Assembly (NCBI RefSeq): GCF_032062135.1
Contig: NC_092861.1
Span: 57,075,574-57,139,573 of the forward strand
Source of the DNA: Pyxicephalus adspersus
Lineage: Eukaryota; Chordata; Amphibia; Anura; Pyxicephalidae
Length of the DNA: 64,000 nucleotides
Direction: 5' to 3'
Positions 42,501 through 56,342 of this stretch are shown here, one piece after another. A model generated the notes under the pieces. It saw nothing but the letters and a program-made list of their open reading frames with translations. It searched no databases and was not told the origin of the DNA. The translations under genes and the position numbers were made by a program. The stretch's first letter is position 1. Each line of letters begins with the position of its first letter.

Positions 42501-44639
42501 TCTAGGTTTGAGGTTTGGCAATTCCATTAGGATAAGAAGTGGCAATAAGATACATTTTAGATGAGCCACCTCTTTATAAAATTGTGTAGCCTTAATGTCG
42601 GTGAAAGCTGACTAACTGAATACGGAAAGATTAGATTCAGTTAGAAAATTATACTTTATGGTTAATGCTTGATTTCCTTTGCCCTTTGCTCCTTTTTTTA
42701 ATTTTTTCACCAAGCGTGCGTTTAAAATGGGCCTTAAGGTGTAAAAGGTTGTAAAAAAAAAAAATACAGCCAAATATGCAATGCCTTATATTCGGTCTTT
42801 GAAAATCATAGTGTTTGTTACAAGGGTTGCTGTTCGGGTTCAGGAAAATGCAGATTTTCCCTGAACATTGCAGATTGGGTCTAAAGAACTCAAATACTCT
42901 GAATTTTTCAATAAACAGAAAGAGGAGAAGAAAAGCAGGCTTTTGGACGACACAAAGAAAATTCATAATGTATAAAATCAATTACAATTTTTTTTACTGT
43001 ACAAAAAAGTGTTCGTTTCACCCAGATGGGCTTCCTCAGGGAATAGTAGAGACCCTGAAATTTAGTATAGTATTGGAATTATGCCAATTCAAGAATAAAA
43101 GTATGTAAATAATTGGGCAAGATGTATGTGCCAATCATGAAATCGCTGGGGTGCGTTGGGTCTAAAACTTGATATATGTAGATCTGGAGGGACTCACTGA
43201 TTCTTATAAATTGATATTACGGATAATTTGCTAGTAGGTGTACTTGATTAAAAATCATTAATTCATATGTTCTTAGAACTGTCACAGTAGATTGTGGTTA
43301 CCTTTTAAATAATATTAAAAGCCGTTTGGTCTGTATTTGAATAGTACTTCAAAGGAGAGGATCGCAAGATGTAGGTAGGGGGATCAATGGGTGGATAAGG
43401 GCGGACCCACAGCAGCTGTCCAACATACTAGTTACCCTGGATTTTGCACAAAAGAATTGTTAAAAGCTACACAGTGTCGTAACTGTGTATAATTAGGGAA
43501 AATATGCACATATAATTATGCTTAGGGCTTTAAAATCAGTGGTGGTCTATTTTCAGTGCTAAATGTTAAAACTATACACACTAAATGCTAAAAGGTAAAA
43601 CTACACACAGGCAGGTCAGCGGGCATTCAGCCCACTCTTTTTGTACCATACCAGTCCACATGCATTTACCATAGGGGTACTATACCTTGGAAAGGGCCCT
43701 AAAAACTTTCCCTATTTCAAAGTACTCTTTTCAAATTGTTGAGAGTTGAGGGTCTCTCCACTGTTTTCTATTACAGTTGAAGAGAACAGTTATTTTATGG
43801 CTTTCATTTTATTTTATGGCTTATACCTTGTGGGACCCCTCAATACATTAACCAACAGAGGAAGAATCTCTTGGAAGACCTTGATGATTAGGTGTGCCTT
43901 TCATCTAGTCCTCCCTCCAACTTTCTTAAAAATGTTCATCACATCCATCTAATTTAAACCCTTTTGGAATTACAATTACCTTCCCTAAGGACAACACTGC
44001 TTGTGACTTATAGCCCACTGGATAGCTAAAAATTTTCGGGTGGCAGTCACTTAGTTTTGTCACACTTATTCCAGTTTGGTTATATCTGAGTTTGCTTTGT
44101 AGTGCTGCACCATAGGTAACACATGGTTCTCTCCCTGGCTCAGTACATCGGAGTCAGGCCTCTCATGGGCGATAAAAAGGAAACAAACTGTCTATTGTGC
44201 TCTTTATGTGTGTTGTTGAATTATTCAGTTGTAATTAAATTGTTTGCATACCTTTCTTTGAACCTATGCTTCCTTGTAGTGTTTGTTTTTGTATTAACGA
44301 AGCCCAGATTTGGCAGCCAGTGGTGTGCTGGTGTCTGTTGGGTCCAGTATCAAAGCTGGTTAACACTGGTATGAATGGAAAGTCCAAAATAAACCAACAG
44401 CTCCTGCATAGGTTATATGTCTGTGTACTCTTAGCTCTCATACATTTATACCGCCTTACATTTCCACCATGGGCCAGTTAATGTAGTGATGACTTTCTCA
44501 TTACCTAAAACAACTAAGTATTACATTGGCAATATTGTTTTGTATATTTGTTTTTGCTATGTTAACTATAAAGAAAATACTTTGAAAAAATAAATTTTTA
44601 TTTAAAACTTTAAATGGGACAAAAGTTTATTCGATAATC

Positions 44640-44642
<3 letters not shown>

Positions 44643-44673
<31 letters not shown>
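44643..44673. repeat. (TA)n microsatellite
   Basis: A simple TA dinucleotide tract of about 31 bp in gene-free sequence. Confidence 0.9.
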
Positions 44674-44676
<3 letters not shown>

Positions 44677-45274
44677 CCTTTCTCTTCCAATCACAATGGC
44701 TAGAACATTTTTAGCTAAAGATTTGGACTACCAACTTTGAACTTTTTTTAGCAAATTTTTATTGATCATGGATCTAAGAACTGATTGTGTATAAAGGAAA
44801 CTAAATAAAATAGAAATGTTTTCTCCTGGCAGGGGTGATAATGGTTTTAAAATCTTAGGATTTACACTTAACGATCAGAGGATCTAGAGTGCTATTGGGT
44901 AAATCTGTTTAAGATGAAACACATGAAATGCTTAGATTTTGTTGTTGCATTTTGTTTTATTTTATGGATTTATTTTTACATATGAAAATCATTCCAAGTA
45001 TTCTCTCATTTTCAACCACTAGGGAGTGCTACTGTAACATGGAAGAGTCACACCTATATGCCAGGTACGCAGATGTGATCAACCATATACTGCAACTTAG
45101 GGCTGATGGGAATACAGATCTGGCAAGAGACAGAGTACTGGCTAGTCCAAGAAAGATTTGGCCTGTAATAATATATTAGCTGTGTGAGGGAATTTACACC
45201 TTAGATATTGTTTACTAAAACCCACATCTAACAGTCCCAATGAGCCTCCTGCTTAAGATGACTAAACAGGAAAT

Positions 45275-45663
45275 ATTAAAGCAGAACTAATCCTTACAAT
45301 AAAAAAAGTGTGAGGAGGCAGGCATATTTTTGCAGAAGGGACAAGCGATGGCTCTTCTGCAATAAAACAAACTTCCTTGTTTTTTCACAATCTGCACTTC
45401 TCTATATGATCCTAGCTGGGAATAAATGAATTCCTGTGTGCATGCAAAGTAGTTAGATCATTCTGGACTGGCCAATCATAATGGCCTAAGATCCAGAACA
45501 CAAAAGAAGCCCAGGTGAAGATGCCCATGATGCATCGATAAAGCAAGTGAGTTTAGTTTAAACATTGCAGTCAGGTAGGGTTTTTTTTGGACAAGGAGAC
45601 ATCGCCTATCCTTTCTGCACTAAAAGCCTGTCTGCTTAACATTTTTAAATGTAAGGTTTAATG
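45275..45663. mobile_element. Possible dispersed element related to 36,946
   Basis: The left end is TTAAAGCAGAACTAATCC and the right end contains TGTAAGGTTTAATGG, a decayed inverted match. Internal words such as GGCAGGCATATTTTTGCAGA and GCCTGTCTGCTTAAC are suggestive of a mirrored structure. Non-coding. Confidence 0.4.
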
Positions 45664-45734
45664 GAAATAACTTTTTTTCCATTCTGAAACACATGCCCAA
45701 TCCTTTACAACTAATTGTGCAAAGTTCTCCTAAT

Positions 45735-45886
45735 ATTAATATTTACTTTTATTGATAAAGCACCAACATAATATGTAGCCATGTACAATAAATAGGGGTT
45801 GCAGATGGCAATCCTGCATGCTTGACAAATACAAACAATAACACAGTAGGAGGAGAAGATCCTCCTCTATATAGCTCACAATTAAA
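45735..45886 (+). repeat. Dispersed frog-type repeat, diverged full copy
   Basis: The copy runs from TATTTACTTTTATTGATAAA through GCACCAACATAATATG, ACAATAAATAGGGGTTGCAG and GGAGGAGAAGATCC to TAGCTCACAATTA. It is an older copy with many substitutions. Confidence 0.65.
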
Positions 45887-46369
45887 GTACATGATGTTAC
45901 AAAGCTTAGTACAAAATGGGATATTTCTCTACATGTAGAAGTATGTGCATGTAAAACCAGAAAAATCTACATTACTGAAAGGATACCATATTCAATTGAA
46001 GTACTTAAATAAAGAATGCTGGTTAAGTGGCATTTCAATTATGTTTTACATTACAAAATCAAACCAGACACTAGATAAAAGGAAGCAAGTTACATTATAA
46101 AGTTATTGAACAAGCTTTCTTCTAAAACTTTTGAAATATCAGTTAAGAAATGCAGCTATAATTATACATGCATTGGGTTTGAACAGCAATTTGCTTTTAT
46201 TATATGCAGCCTTTTAAAATCACTTCACCATGAGCCACTGTATAGTAATAAAAGTAGTGGGTATTTTACTGACAATTTATCACTTGTAATATTTATAGTG
46301 CAGTCAGGATGCTGGTGCAACTGTGGTCAGTTAAAGAAAGTAGGGATACAGTTTGTGGGTATAGTAAGA

Positions 46370-46650
46370 GAGTATAGTAGAGAAGTTAGTGGGTAGAGTG
46401 GCAGTCTGTAAAAAGTGTATACATACAGGGGGTAAGTTAGTAGGTGCAGTGACAGTCAGTGGAGAAGAGCAGTAGCTTGGTATAAAAGTTAATAGGTGTA
46501 GTTATAGTCAGTGGGTACTGTAGAGAAGGTATTGGGTGTAGTGGCGGTCAGTGACTGGAAGTGTTTGGGTACAGTGGAGAAGCTAAAAGGTTTAGTAACA
46601 GTCAATGGAATAAAATAGAATAGTAGGTACTGTGCCAGTCAGTTTAATAT
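46370..46650. repeat. Degenerate minisatellite, units about 40-60 bp
   Basis: Variants of AGAAGTTAGTGGGTGTAGTG followed by GCAGTCAGTGG recur about six times. The copies have diverged by substitutions and indels, so the array is old. Confidence 0.65.
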
Positions 46651-47417
46651 TAGGCGGGTACGGCACTTCTAAAGAAGATATGTACGTAACTTTATTATAA
46701 GGAAACTTAAAATTGCAATACATTAGTATTTTATTTTTTTTAAGTCTCTCTGGCATAAATCATTTATTTTGTTTTGCAAAGAGGATGAAGAGGCAAGTAT
46801 ATATATAATTATTTTTACCTTTGTGGCCGAACTAATGGGATCAAACTGAATTCCCTTTTTATTCCAACCAATGCTCACTATTTGCTGCCTCTAAATTGCT
46901 AAAGCATTAGCAGAATGTAAGGTGTTCATGCAGCCATTAGATGGTGGTACAGGACTGTTCCTTGGACTCTATGTGACTGCAGATACAGATAAACAAATTT
47001 TCATATTTTCATGCATAAATAAAACAAAAAGCAAAATGGTAGGTTAGAGTGAATTTCATAATGTAATTCTGCTCCTATTAGTGTGCCTAAAATATAAAAG
47101 CAAACCATAAACAAAAAAAACAAAAAAAAAAACACAAACACCAGAAAAACACTGCCAAACACAAATCACCGACATAAAATAAATAAAGGTTTATTTCTTC
47201 AGTACATCTATACTTGTTCATTGATTCTACAACATTAAAACTGTGATTTAAATAAGGAAGTTATGTATCTGTCAAAGGCCTTACTCATACACTATGCAAA
47301 CCCTTTGGAATATAAAATAACCTTTTATCAGTTTTACTGTAGTTGTTTGTCCTTTAGCTCTATTATATTGCCAGTGTTGATTTAGTGTATACATTTAAAT
47401 GTTCTTCATATTTCTTT

Positions 47418-47538
47418 GGGCTCTGTTTAATAAGACATTCCCTCAAACACTGCCTAATAGAGATTTTTCCAGGGCCATGTTTTAATGATAGTAATCTCCA
47501 CCAGGGAATGTCAGATTTCCTGCTTTATAAATAGAGCA
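47418..47538. mobile_element. Foldback MITE-like element (same family as 17,764)
   Basis: The left end is GGGCTCTGTTTAATAAGACA then TTCCCTC. The right end is GGGAATGTCAGATTTCCTGC then TTTATAAATAGAGC. The ends are inverted copies of each other with indels. No open frame is present. Confidence 0.6.
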
Positions 47539-48271
47539 CTTACTTATTTTTTACTACAAATAGGTCTAATAGTTTTTGTGTGTGGTCTTTTAAACATATA
47601 TCTAATAACTAGGAAATTAAATTGAATTTATTGCACTGAAAAGTGGCCAGTTCACTACTATAGATCAGTGTACTTTAAAATGAAGTTATTCAGCATCTTT
47701 GTGAGTTTATGTATGTTAGGTGGGTCAATTGAAATTAACAGTAAAAAGGCAAAATGTGCTCCTTTATTCTTGTACTATTGTATCATAAAGCATGAACAAA
47801 ACATGCATAAATAGATCATTACAATACAGGAATAAAACAAATAAATGTATAACCATAAAAATGTCCATATGATAGGGGTTTCAGTTTGCAGAACTGCTCC
47901 TCATTTACAGTGGGAAGTAACTCTTATCTATCTATAAGACACACAATCACACACATAATGACATTATTTAAAGCTTAGCGAACAAATTAAATATTTTCTG
48001 ATATATCAAGTTCCAGCATGCTGGCCCTAGAAACACAAGCATGGGCCTTCATCTAAAAGAAATGGTACAAATTAGCACAATAACACCAACCACAGTGCCC
48101 TGGTCATGCTTCTAGTCCTTCCTATTTACCCAAATGGCAACCATTTTGTGCATGTGTTTCCACTTGTTGTATTGTAGTGGGGTTGTGGTGCAATTACCAG
48201 AAGCAAAATGACTGCACAATTGCTTTTCCACTTCTGGAAGATGAACTGCACCACAAATGAAAAGACAATAA

Positions 48272-48404
48272 GCCTGATTTATTAAAGCTCTCCAAGGTTG
48301 GAGAAGATAGACTTTCAATAGTGAACTCGGGTGATCCAGCAAACCTGGAATGGAACAATGAAAGTGTATTTCCTCGATTCCTGGAGCGCTTTGAGAAATC
48401 AGGC
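48272..48404. mobile_element. Shorter member of the 36,470 foldback MITE family
   Basis: The left end GCCTGATTTATTAAAGCTCT then CCAAGG pairs with the right end CCTGGAGCGCTTTGAGAAAT then CAGGC. The inner part TGATCCAGCAAACCTGGAAT is shared with the 36,470 copy. The right arm is truncated, leaving about 133 bp. Confidence 0.65.
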
Positions 48405-51400
48405 CCAGTGCCTGCAAATGCATTGATCTATGGTTCAATTTTAACACTTTTGGGCACAGATGTCTGTTATGTGTCTGGGAGGGGCAAACCGCACAGGTTC
48501 AGCCATCATATTAAAATAAGGTTTTAAACAATGATCTGTTAGTTACAAATATTGAAAAATATTACTTTATCCTATAAATTTATTCAGTCAATATCCTGAC
48601 ATTCCCTAGAGTTCAGTAAATATTTTGCATTTGGTAAAAAAAAATGTGGACCCAAAACGGCTAATTTTATTTTTTTATTTTTTTCTTCTTAGCAGTTTTT
48701 CAGTTTTTTACATTCTGATGGTTCTGTTTTTTCTGCTTTTAGAAGTCTAAAAATATTAATGCCTGATCTGTTGGTCTGCTTTGTACGAAAGTTGTGAAGC
48801 AGCTGCAAAACAAATTGCTTGTAAAACCATCCATTTGCAACATGAGTAATGTTTAAAGACAAAAAATATACTGGCTCGGGACTCACAGTTCAAGCTGACA
48901 AATACGAATTCTCAAAAGGCAGATGGGAAGCAGTAACAGAGAGACAATCAAATCTTATAGCTATATCAGTCAATTATATAAGTTAGAAGAAAACACGACC
49001 ACCTAGAACTACTAACAGGGGAGTTATGGCAGTTTCCAATGAATACAAAGATACTGAATACCAGAAGGATAAACTTCTGTTTCTCTTACATTTAATAAAG
49101 ATGTACATAAAGTGACATGATCTATCCTTTATGTCAGGGACTGCTGTATTATAGTTGCACTAAACAGCTGCACATTTCAGCATGATGCAAATCATAGTAG
49201 CTTGTTAGCCCTGCACTCAAACACTGGCTTGTTGAACTTTTTTTTCATTATTATTATTTTATAGAACAATCACATATAATTTTAGGTATATCTAAATTTT
49301 TGGTTTACAGTCTGTCACTATGACAAAATGTCCTTGTTTAAAGGTTACCCTCTTTCTAAATACTTTACCCTCTTGTTGCAATAGCTGCAAAAGTCTGCCC
49401 TGTTACAATATAATGTACATATATGACAAATGTACCTAAGTTAGCATCATTTTTACAGATAATAGCTTTGCAATGTATATTCTTCATGTAATCATTTTGA
49501 TCTTTTGTGACGAAACTTTATATCATATTTTATACATGTAATGAATTATTTCTTAACTAACTTTTACCATTCCTTGGAAACATGCATAAAGGATGAAATA
49601 TTTTAAATAGCATGCAGTTTTTCCATATAGCAAAGTTAAAGTATGAGCACAAAGTGGCCTTTTTAAAATGCCTGCAGATGTTTCAAGTTATTTTAAAATT
49701 CACTGTATTGTCACTAAAAAGAAATGTCCGGTCAACAATACATTTTGTGGCATAAATCCAGTCTGTGGTGCAAAAAATGTTGGCTGTTTTAATTGATATA
49801 ATAGTCATTGCTACTATTGGACAGGAGGCTGTACCAAAGTGCAATTACTTGAACCTAAGACCAGTCTGTACACAGGATCTCAATGAAGACCCATGCTTAA
49901 ATAAGGCCCCTTCTCTTACTGCGGCTACCGTCCCAGTAAGTCGCAACCTAAGGCATGTAGCTTTAAATACCACTGCCTCTACTAACCATTGTCCCGGATT
50001 TTTGTCAGACAAATTACAATTTACCTTTACTAAATTACTAGAAAAAAAGACAGTTGTGTGTATCTTGCCTTCCTACCATCCCACAATGTTCACAAATATC
50101 TATGCAGTATATACTGTACATATGAATTCAAGCATTTTATTCCAGATTGTTTTACATAATTAGAGTTCACATCACCTGGAACACTGACCATCTCTAACAT
50201 AAAATAATTTGTTTCACCTTATACTATATGCAGTATAGTTCTGCCCAAACTCACAGTTATTAGTGTTTCGAACTCTTACTACAAATGCAGTGAAACTCTT
50301 CTGTTTTCCCATCTACTTGTGTCCTATTTGCACATTTAATTGCTTCTATAATAATGGGATTTAAACTTGACCAGGATGTCTAAGAGTTTTATCTAGTCAT
50401 TTACCATCACAAGCTGTGTAGCATACCAACTTAAGTCCTAGGAAAAAAAGGGCACACACTGAGGAGAAGTATTAGGCCGTTTCTGGCGATAATCACACTG
50501 AAACCAATAGAGGATTAATTTTCCATAAAGACAAAGGTCTAAAATAAATCTCAAAATCAATCACAAAGTCTTTTGGTTTTGAAATTGAATCTTTGTTGTT
50601 AATAGATTTGAATGTTATGGAAAATCTTTAGGTGGATCTCCAATACTTGGTGCAAATAAAACTAAGAAAATATTTAAAGTGTAAATGTTCATTTAAGTAG
50701 GATTAGGTAAAAACCAGCAACGAATTGGGAATCTAAGTGGTCCCTAGGCCAGGAAGTAAAAGAGAATACGACTGCCACTAGGGAGTATATCTGATTGTTA
50801 TCCTGTTCTTAGAGTGTTCCTAGTTCCCCATTTATTATCAATTTCATGTATTCTTGACTATGTAAACCAGCGATTCTGCTGGGTACATCTTCTGACCTGG
50901 TAGATCTCTCATACCCAATTACTTGTGTGAACTGACTTCACTGGTATGCTGCCTATCTTGACCTTGACCCTGTTATTGACTGCGTCCATGCTTTACCCAT
51001 GTTTTTGATGCCTGGGAATGCAGATGATGATACAATTTGTTTATATCTCTGAAATACTCATCTGTTCCTATCTGTTCTTCACCTGATAAGATAATTAGGT
51101 AACTAAAATGTATATTCCAAAGAACAAAAATAGAATATAATGCAGCTCACCAGTCCTTAGTTTTGGTGGCTGCATTGGTTTTCTGTTTTTAGATATTTTT
51201 GTTTTTTCTTTTCATTTGGAAATCTGGTTAGTAACACACCTCCTCTAGTGCAAGTAGATCCGTATAAAGTGCCTTACAAAGGTGGCTGCTTAAAGTAAAG
51301 CATACTAATACATGTTTATTACAATACCTATTTCTGTTGACTATCTGCAAACTTTCACCTATAATTTGTATTTGTGTATATCTCTAGAAAAAGATAGGAA

Positions 51401-51665
51401 GGAAGACAGAGAAAGACATCTATCTCATGTTGGCTTTATCTCATATTTCTTGATGTGTTATGTTTTATTATCCTGGAATAAATATTCAGTTTTACCATGA
51501 CCTTTACTAGTCCTTTTCCAGGGTATCCGTATGTGTATGCCTTGCACCACTGCAGATAGTGGATATGTCCAAAGTGGACAAGAAGCTTAAAGGGGTATGG
51601 TTAAATAAAAACTAAGCCTACTCTGCTCAGAATTAAGTGTGTGTAACAAACAGACTGTAACAAGG

Positions 51666-51853
51666 TCACATACATAGTGCAGTAATAAGGTGTATGCAGC
51701 ATATATAGTGTCGGTATCCGGTGTATTAAAATACATAGTGTAGTGGTTAGGTGTAATGCAGAATATGTAATGTCGGTATCAGGTGTATAAAAATACATAG
51801 TGCAGGGGTCAGGTGTATGTGATATACATAATGCAGGGGTCAGGTGTATGGGC
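51666..51853. repeat. Minisatellite with nested periods of about 29 and 63 bp
   Basis: Variants of ATACATAGTGCAGGGGTCAG then GTGTATG recur about six times. Pairs are linked by GTGTCGGTATCCGGTG-type segments, giving a longer period. The minus-strand frame rich in His, Thr and Leu across it is a repeat artefact. Confidence 0.7.
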
Positions 51854-52419
51854 AAGAGTAACAAGCATCTCATGGGAGATGCAAGAAAGTTGCGCACTGG
51901 CATATTATCCTCTGTCTTCAAAGCAGCAGTATAAGGATACAAACTGACCTCACCAGCAAGATCTGCTTCTGTGCTTCATATAATTATAAATGAAGACAGG
52001 GGACTAGTCGGATCAACCAGGCATTTCAAGAAGAACATAAGTAAAAGACATATGGCAGCTTATTATATAAACAAAATCTGCATACATGTAGTAATGAACT
52101 GAGCCATACACATACACTTTAAAAAAAAAACAACTTTTACTGTCCAATTGTAAACACTTTAAAGACTCAAGTCACTAAAGAGTCATTAGCTCTGATGCAA
52201 GCAGAGGGTTGTGTCATGGAAGTAAATATGCAAATATTTAAATTACTTGATGGATGCCATAGGTAATGTTCATATGTGAACCTTTTATGAAAGGAAGTTA
52301 AATCCAATAAATAAAAGTGGTGGGCCAGGGACAGTAAGCTTAGGTAGGAATGAGCCCAGGATGTCCTTCAGCCAGGAAATACAGGGGGCTCTGCTTGAGT
52401 TGCTTCTGTTGCATACTTA

Positions 52420-52538
52420 GGGCTCTATTTATAAAACAGGGAATCTGACATTCCCTCAAACTTTCCTTGGTGGGAAAACACATGGACCTGAAATATTCCC
52501 ATGAGGGAATGTCTGTTGTAAACAGCACCTTTAGAAAA
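52420..52538. mobile_element. Foldback MITE-like element (same family as 17,764)
   Basis: The element begins GGGCTCTATTTATAAAACAG and GGAATCTGACATTCCCTC. The right arm (GAGGGAATGTCTGTTGTAAA) is more decayed. It is short, non-coding and AT-rich. Confidence 0.55.
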
Positions 52539-55500
52539 GGTTACAGTTTGCTCTGAAGTCAATGGTCTGAAGCCAGCATATTTGTGCAGGTCCATAGGCT
52601 GGAAAATTGTCTTGGTTATTAAAAAACCTAACTATGGAGGCCAAGATTAAATAATGCATAAGGTCACCTATTTGTTTTTTAAGTTGCTAAAATAGTTTTT
52701 TTTACATAAAATTACTCATTACATAAAAAGTATCTGCATTGCTAATGTCCACTCAAAAAATATCTAGAAATAAAAATCACCCATCCATTCGCCTATTAAT
52801 TAAATTTAGTAACGTCTCTTTTAGTGATATGTTTCCAGATTAAAACAACAATTTGTATGTTCTTTTCTCCGTTGGAGAATCTTGTAAGCCTGTGTGTTTC
52901 TTCAACAGTGGTGATTTATTGCTTTGGGGACCTAGTTTAGGATTGCCGGTGGGACAATCTGAATGGCACATACGGTTTGAGCAGATGCCAGTTTGCAACT
53001 TGCGTTGAAGTGGAGGACACTGGCTGCTGCTGACACAAAACATCAATCAACCTTCAAGAGCAGCCAACCAGCTAACATGCTCACTGCCATTCCTAAACAG
53101 GGACAAGAACACAGAGAACAGTTGAAATAAATCTAAGTTTAGGAATGCTCTAGACCAAAGTCGTTAGTAGTGTGTGTGTGTGCGTGCTAGAAATTATTTT
53201 TGCTTGTAATAGTTTGCTTGTTGAATTCAGTTCAAGTATTAGCAAATATTTGTATGATATTAAAAAATAAGTTAACCAGAATAAAAATTCTAGACACTAT
53301 TCAGAGCTAAAACAAACTTGTGCTTTTTCTTTGCAGGAGAAAGAAACAAGTCTGCTTTACAATACATCAGTTTTATCATTTCATGTAGTATTTTTTAACA
53401 TGAAAAGGATTCTGTTTCTAAAAGCATTAATAGTGTAGAACATCCAAAGGTGCAGAAGGATAATTTTACCATCAATTCTTCCTTAATTAACATGTTAGTA
53501 AGAGTTTTAACCTTTCAATTTTATAACATAACATGTTTTAGTCTCAGTGATGTCCTTAATTGAAGAAAGTATTTCACAGCACCCTGCCTTAGTACTCTAA
53601 ACATGAATCTTCAGTCCTTGCAGTGAAAATGCTATTAGGAAAAGTTAATCAAATTTCAAAATACCTTGATGGGTGGCTGAACAGGATTGCCCAGAGTAGT
53701 AAGACTGGGAAAAAAGGTTAGATTATCCAGCCAGGAAATGAGACAGGCTCTTTCACATTTTCACATTCTCTTTCACAGGCTCTTTCACATTTTATAGCTC
53801 ATAGCATATTCATGCTGTGAGAAGCATAGGTTGTACAACTTTGCAAGACTGAAGATAAAGCTGAAGTTCAGCATTAAAGCATTATTTTATTTTACGCAAA
53901 GCACAGGTTTGCTGTATGCGAAGCTTAAAGTAAAGTTAATACATGTTTAATTTTTTATTAGTGTAGGGAAGAATTAACACCCCCATGATATTTGTTTTGC
54001 TGTGTGTGTCCTTGTTCAGAAGATCATACTTCATTTTCTGTCCCTGAGACATTTGGATCTCATAATTTTACAATTGTAATACTTCCTAGTGGTTTATTTA
54101 GACAGAAATCTAAAGAAAATCTTCCCAACAAGGTTACAGACAGCAGTAAAAACACACACAGTGATTTCAAAGCAACCCCCCACTACTAACTGCATTGAGT
54201 TCTATATTATTAGGTATTATTCTATACTTAAAATTAAATTTTATATATATATAACACAGTTGTAGCATCTTAATCAGTGGAAGATCAGTTTTTAACTAGT
54301 TCAAATTAAACTTTTTTTTACAAATAGCCTTTTTATTAATACAGCATGAATGTATTTTGATTGTTGCTATGCTGAATCTGTGCAGAACTTCATTAACAGA
54401 GTACGGGCTCTGAATAAAACTTACACTAATGGCCACTAATAGTTCTCGTGTCATGACAAGCAGTTATAAATCCCTTCAAGTAAATGATTTATTGCATTAA
54501 AAAGGAAGGAAAATCCCTGTCTTCATGATTCCACTGTAGAATGATCCAAGAGGCGGAGATCTGACTATTTTAGTTTAGATCGAGCATGGTTGTCATAGGT
54601 GAAAACTTTACAGGTGTAAAATAAAAGTAGTTAAAATTAAAAGTCATGTGGTAGAATATAGATTAGAAATGGTAGAGTTCTCTATGATAAAAAATAAATT
54701 CTTCACCAACAGTATGCCAGCTTTTAGTATAAGTTTATATAAAACCTTTTTAAGGTCTATTGATTAAGTCTGTAATGATCAATTTTATTGTGTGATAAAT
54801 GTATCATCCACATTTCTGTGTGTGCCAGTTTCCTTTTAGCACATTGCCATTATGGGACAGGGTGAGACCAACAGTTTGACTTGATATTGACTTGACTTGA
54901 TTATTGATGAGCATTTAAAATACAATGGGTTTATAACACATCATATCACATTACATTCTAGCCTTCTTCAGTCAGATAAGAGACAACAAAATTGTTTATT
55001 TTATCTTTGTAAAGTAATATACTGTATGTGTGTCCGTACTTCTTCTTGTGTTAAAGACTTGACTGCTGACAACCATAGTTCTTCTTAACTATACTTCCAC
55101 AGGACAAGGCCACAGCTTTATTATTTTAAACCAACATATTATTCATCTAAAAATTTTCTTAAACAATTTCAGAACTTTGTGCCAATCACAGCAATACTGT
55201 AAGGAACCAATATACCACCTTATAAACATTTCTAAACCTTGTCATCATCATAGGTTCCAGACAGGCCTTCAACCAGTCAATGTTCCGATAGGGCTTAAAA
55301 CCTAACCGATGTCAACTGGCCAGGTACAAAAATGCCAAAGAAAGCTGTGACAAACTGTAAAAGAAAAGAAAAATGGGGAAGAGGAATGAAAGACCACAAC
55401 TGGGAGGTAGGGTGGGAAGGAGCTCCAAGTCTTGATAATTGGCCCCTTCTTTTTAAGCAATTTATTTAGTACACCTTCATTTTATTTAATCCTATCATTT

Positions 55501-56319
55501 ATCTTATAATTTCAACAAAAGAATGACCTAGGTCAGATATATGCAAATTATCTGTGCATCCTATACATGTGTCCAGCAGACATGTCTCTATTTACTACAG
55601 GTCAAGGGGCTTCAGATTTGTTGCTAATACAGGAACCAGTGACATATCTACTGGTAAAGTAGTCTGAGCTTCGATTGTGTATCTCCAATTATTTTAGAAA
55701 CATACAATACATTGGATGCAATTTGGTAAAGATTTTGTAATACATACTGTTTATGACACTGGCATTGAGAAGGTAAAAGGGTCTATCTTAGCCTCCATTT
55801 TTTAAAAGAAATATTGGTGAGAAATATTACAGGAAATCTGACTGCATTACGTGGGGTGAACATCTGGTAAGATTCTTTGTGTGTGGGAATTGGAACTCTA
55901 GTTTCTATTCACTAAATTGTCTATAAGAACAAAGACATGTTAATTGTATGACCTTGGTGTAAAAAGAGATAGTAGGACATCATGGTCACAATGTGTGTGT
56001 ATTCCTGGAGGGTCAATTTTTCTTTAACTCTTTTATTTCTAAAAACATTTTAGCGTACATGGTTAGTTGAAACTTATTCTGCACCCCTACTGAACTATAT
56101 GTAGAAAGAACACAAGTTTCTCTGAATAAATCTAAACAGTAACATATAGATACGCTAGTGTCTAAGTCTGTTTGTTCCCTTATGATATTAAGCTGACACT
56201 TATTTATCACATGATAGTTAATACAGAAGAAGGTTTAATTATTGATTTCTGTATGGTTCACATGTAATAAACATTTTGTATGGTTTTGGTGAGCACGCCC
56301 TGGTTGATGATTTAAGTCC

Positions 56320-56342
56320 CTCTCTCTCTCTCTCTCTCTCTC
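56320..56342. repeat. (CT)n microsatellite
   Basis: An uninterrupted CT tract of about 23 bp. Confidence 0.9.

Larger units (their letters stand above)
33111..45274. other. Downstream flank without a recognised gene, part 1
   Basis: This AT-rich intergenic DNA holds only the repeats listed separately. The block 40,780-41,220 is purine-rich with loosely recurring AGGTCAGG and CAAGGTCAG words and may be the remains of a retroelement. No protein domain is seen in any of the short frames. Confidence 0.6.

Noticed and set aside
42815..43108. 97-codon frame with basic stretch, and a CACCCAGATGGGCTTCCTCA motif like that of some retroelement ends
   Set aside because: The resemblance is too short to support a retroelement call, and the frame has no known domain.
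49765..50163. 132-codon frame in downstream flank
   Set aside because: It has no recognisable domain or exon signals, no GC rise and no homologue I know; consistent with chance in AT-rich DNA.
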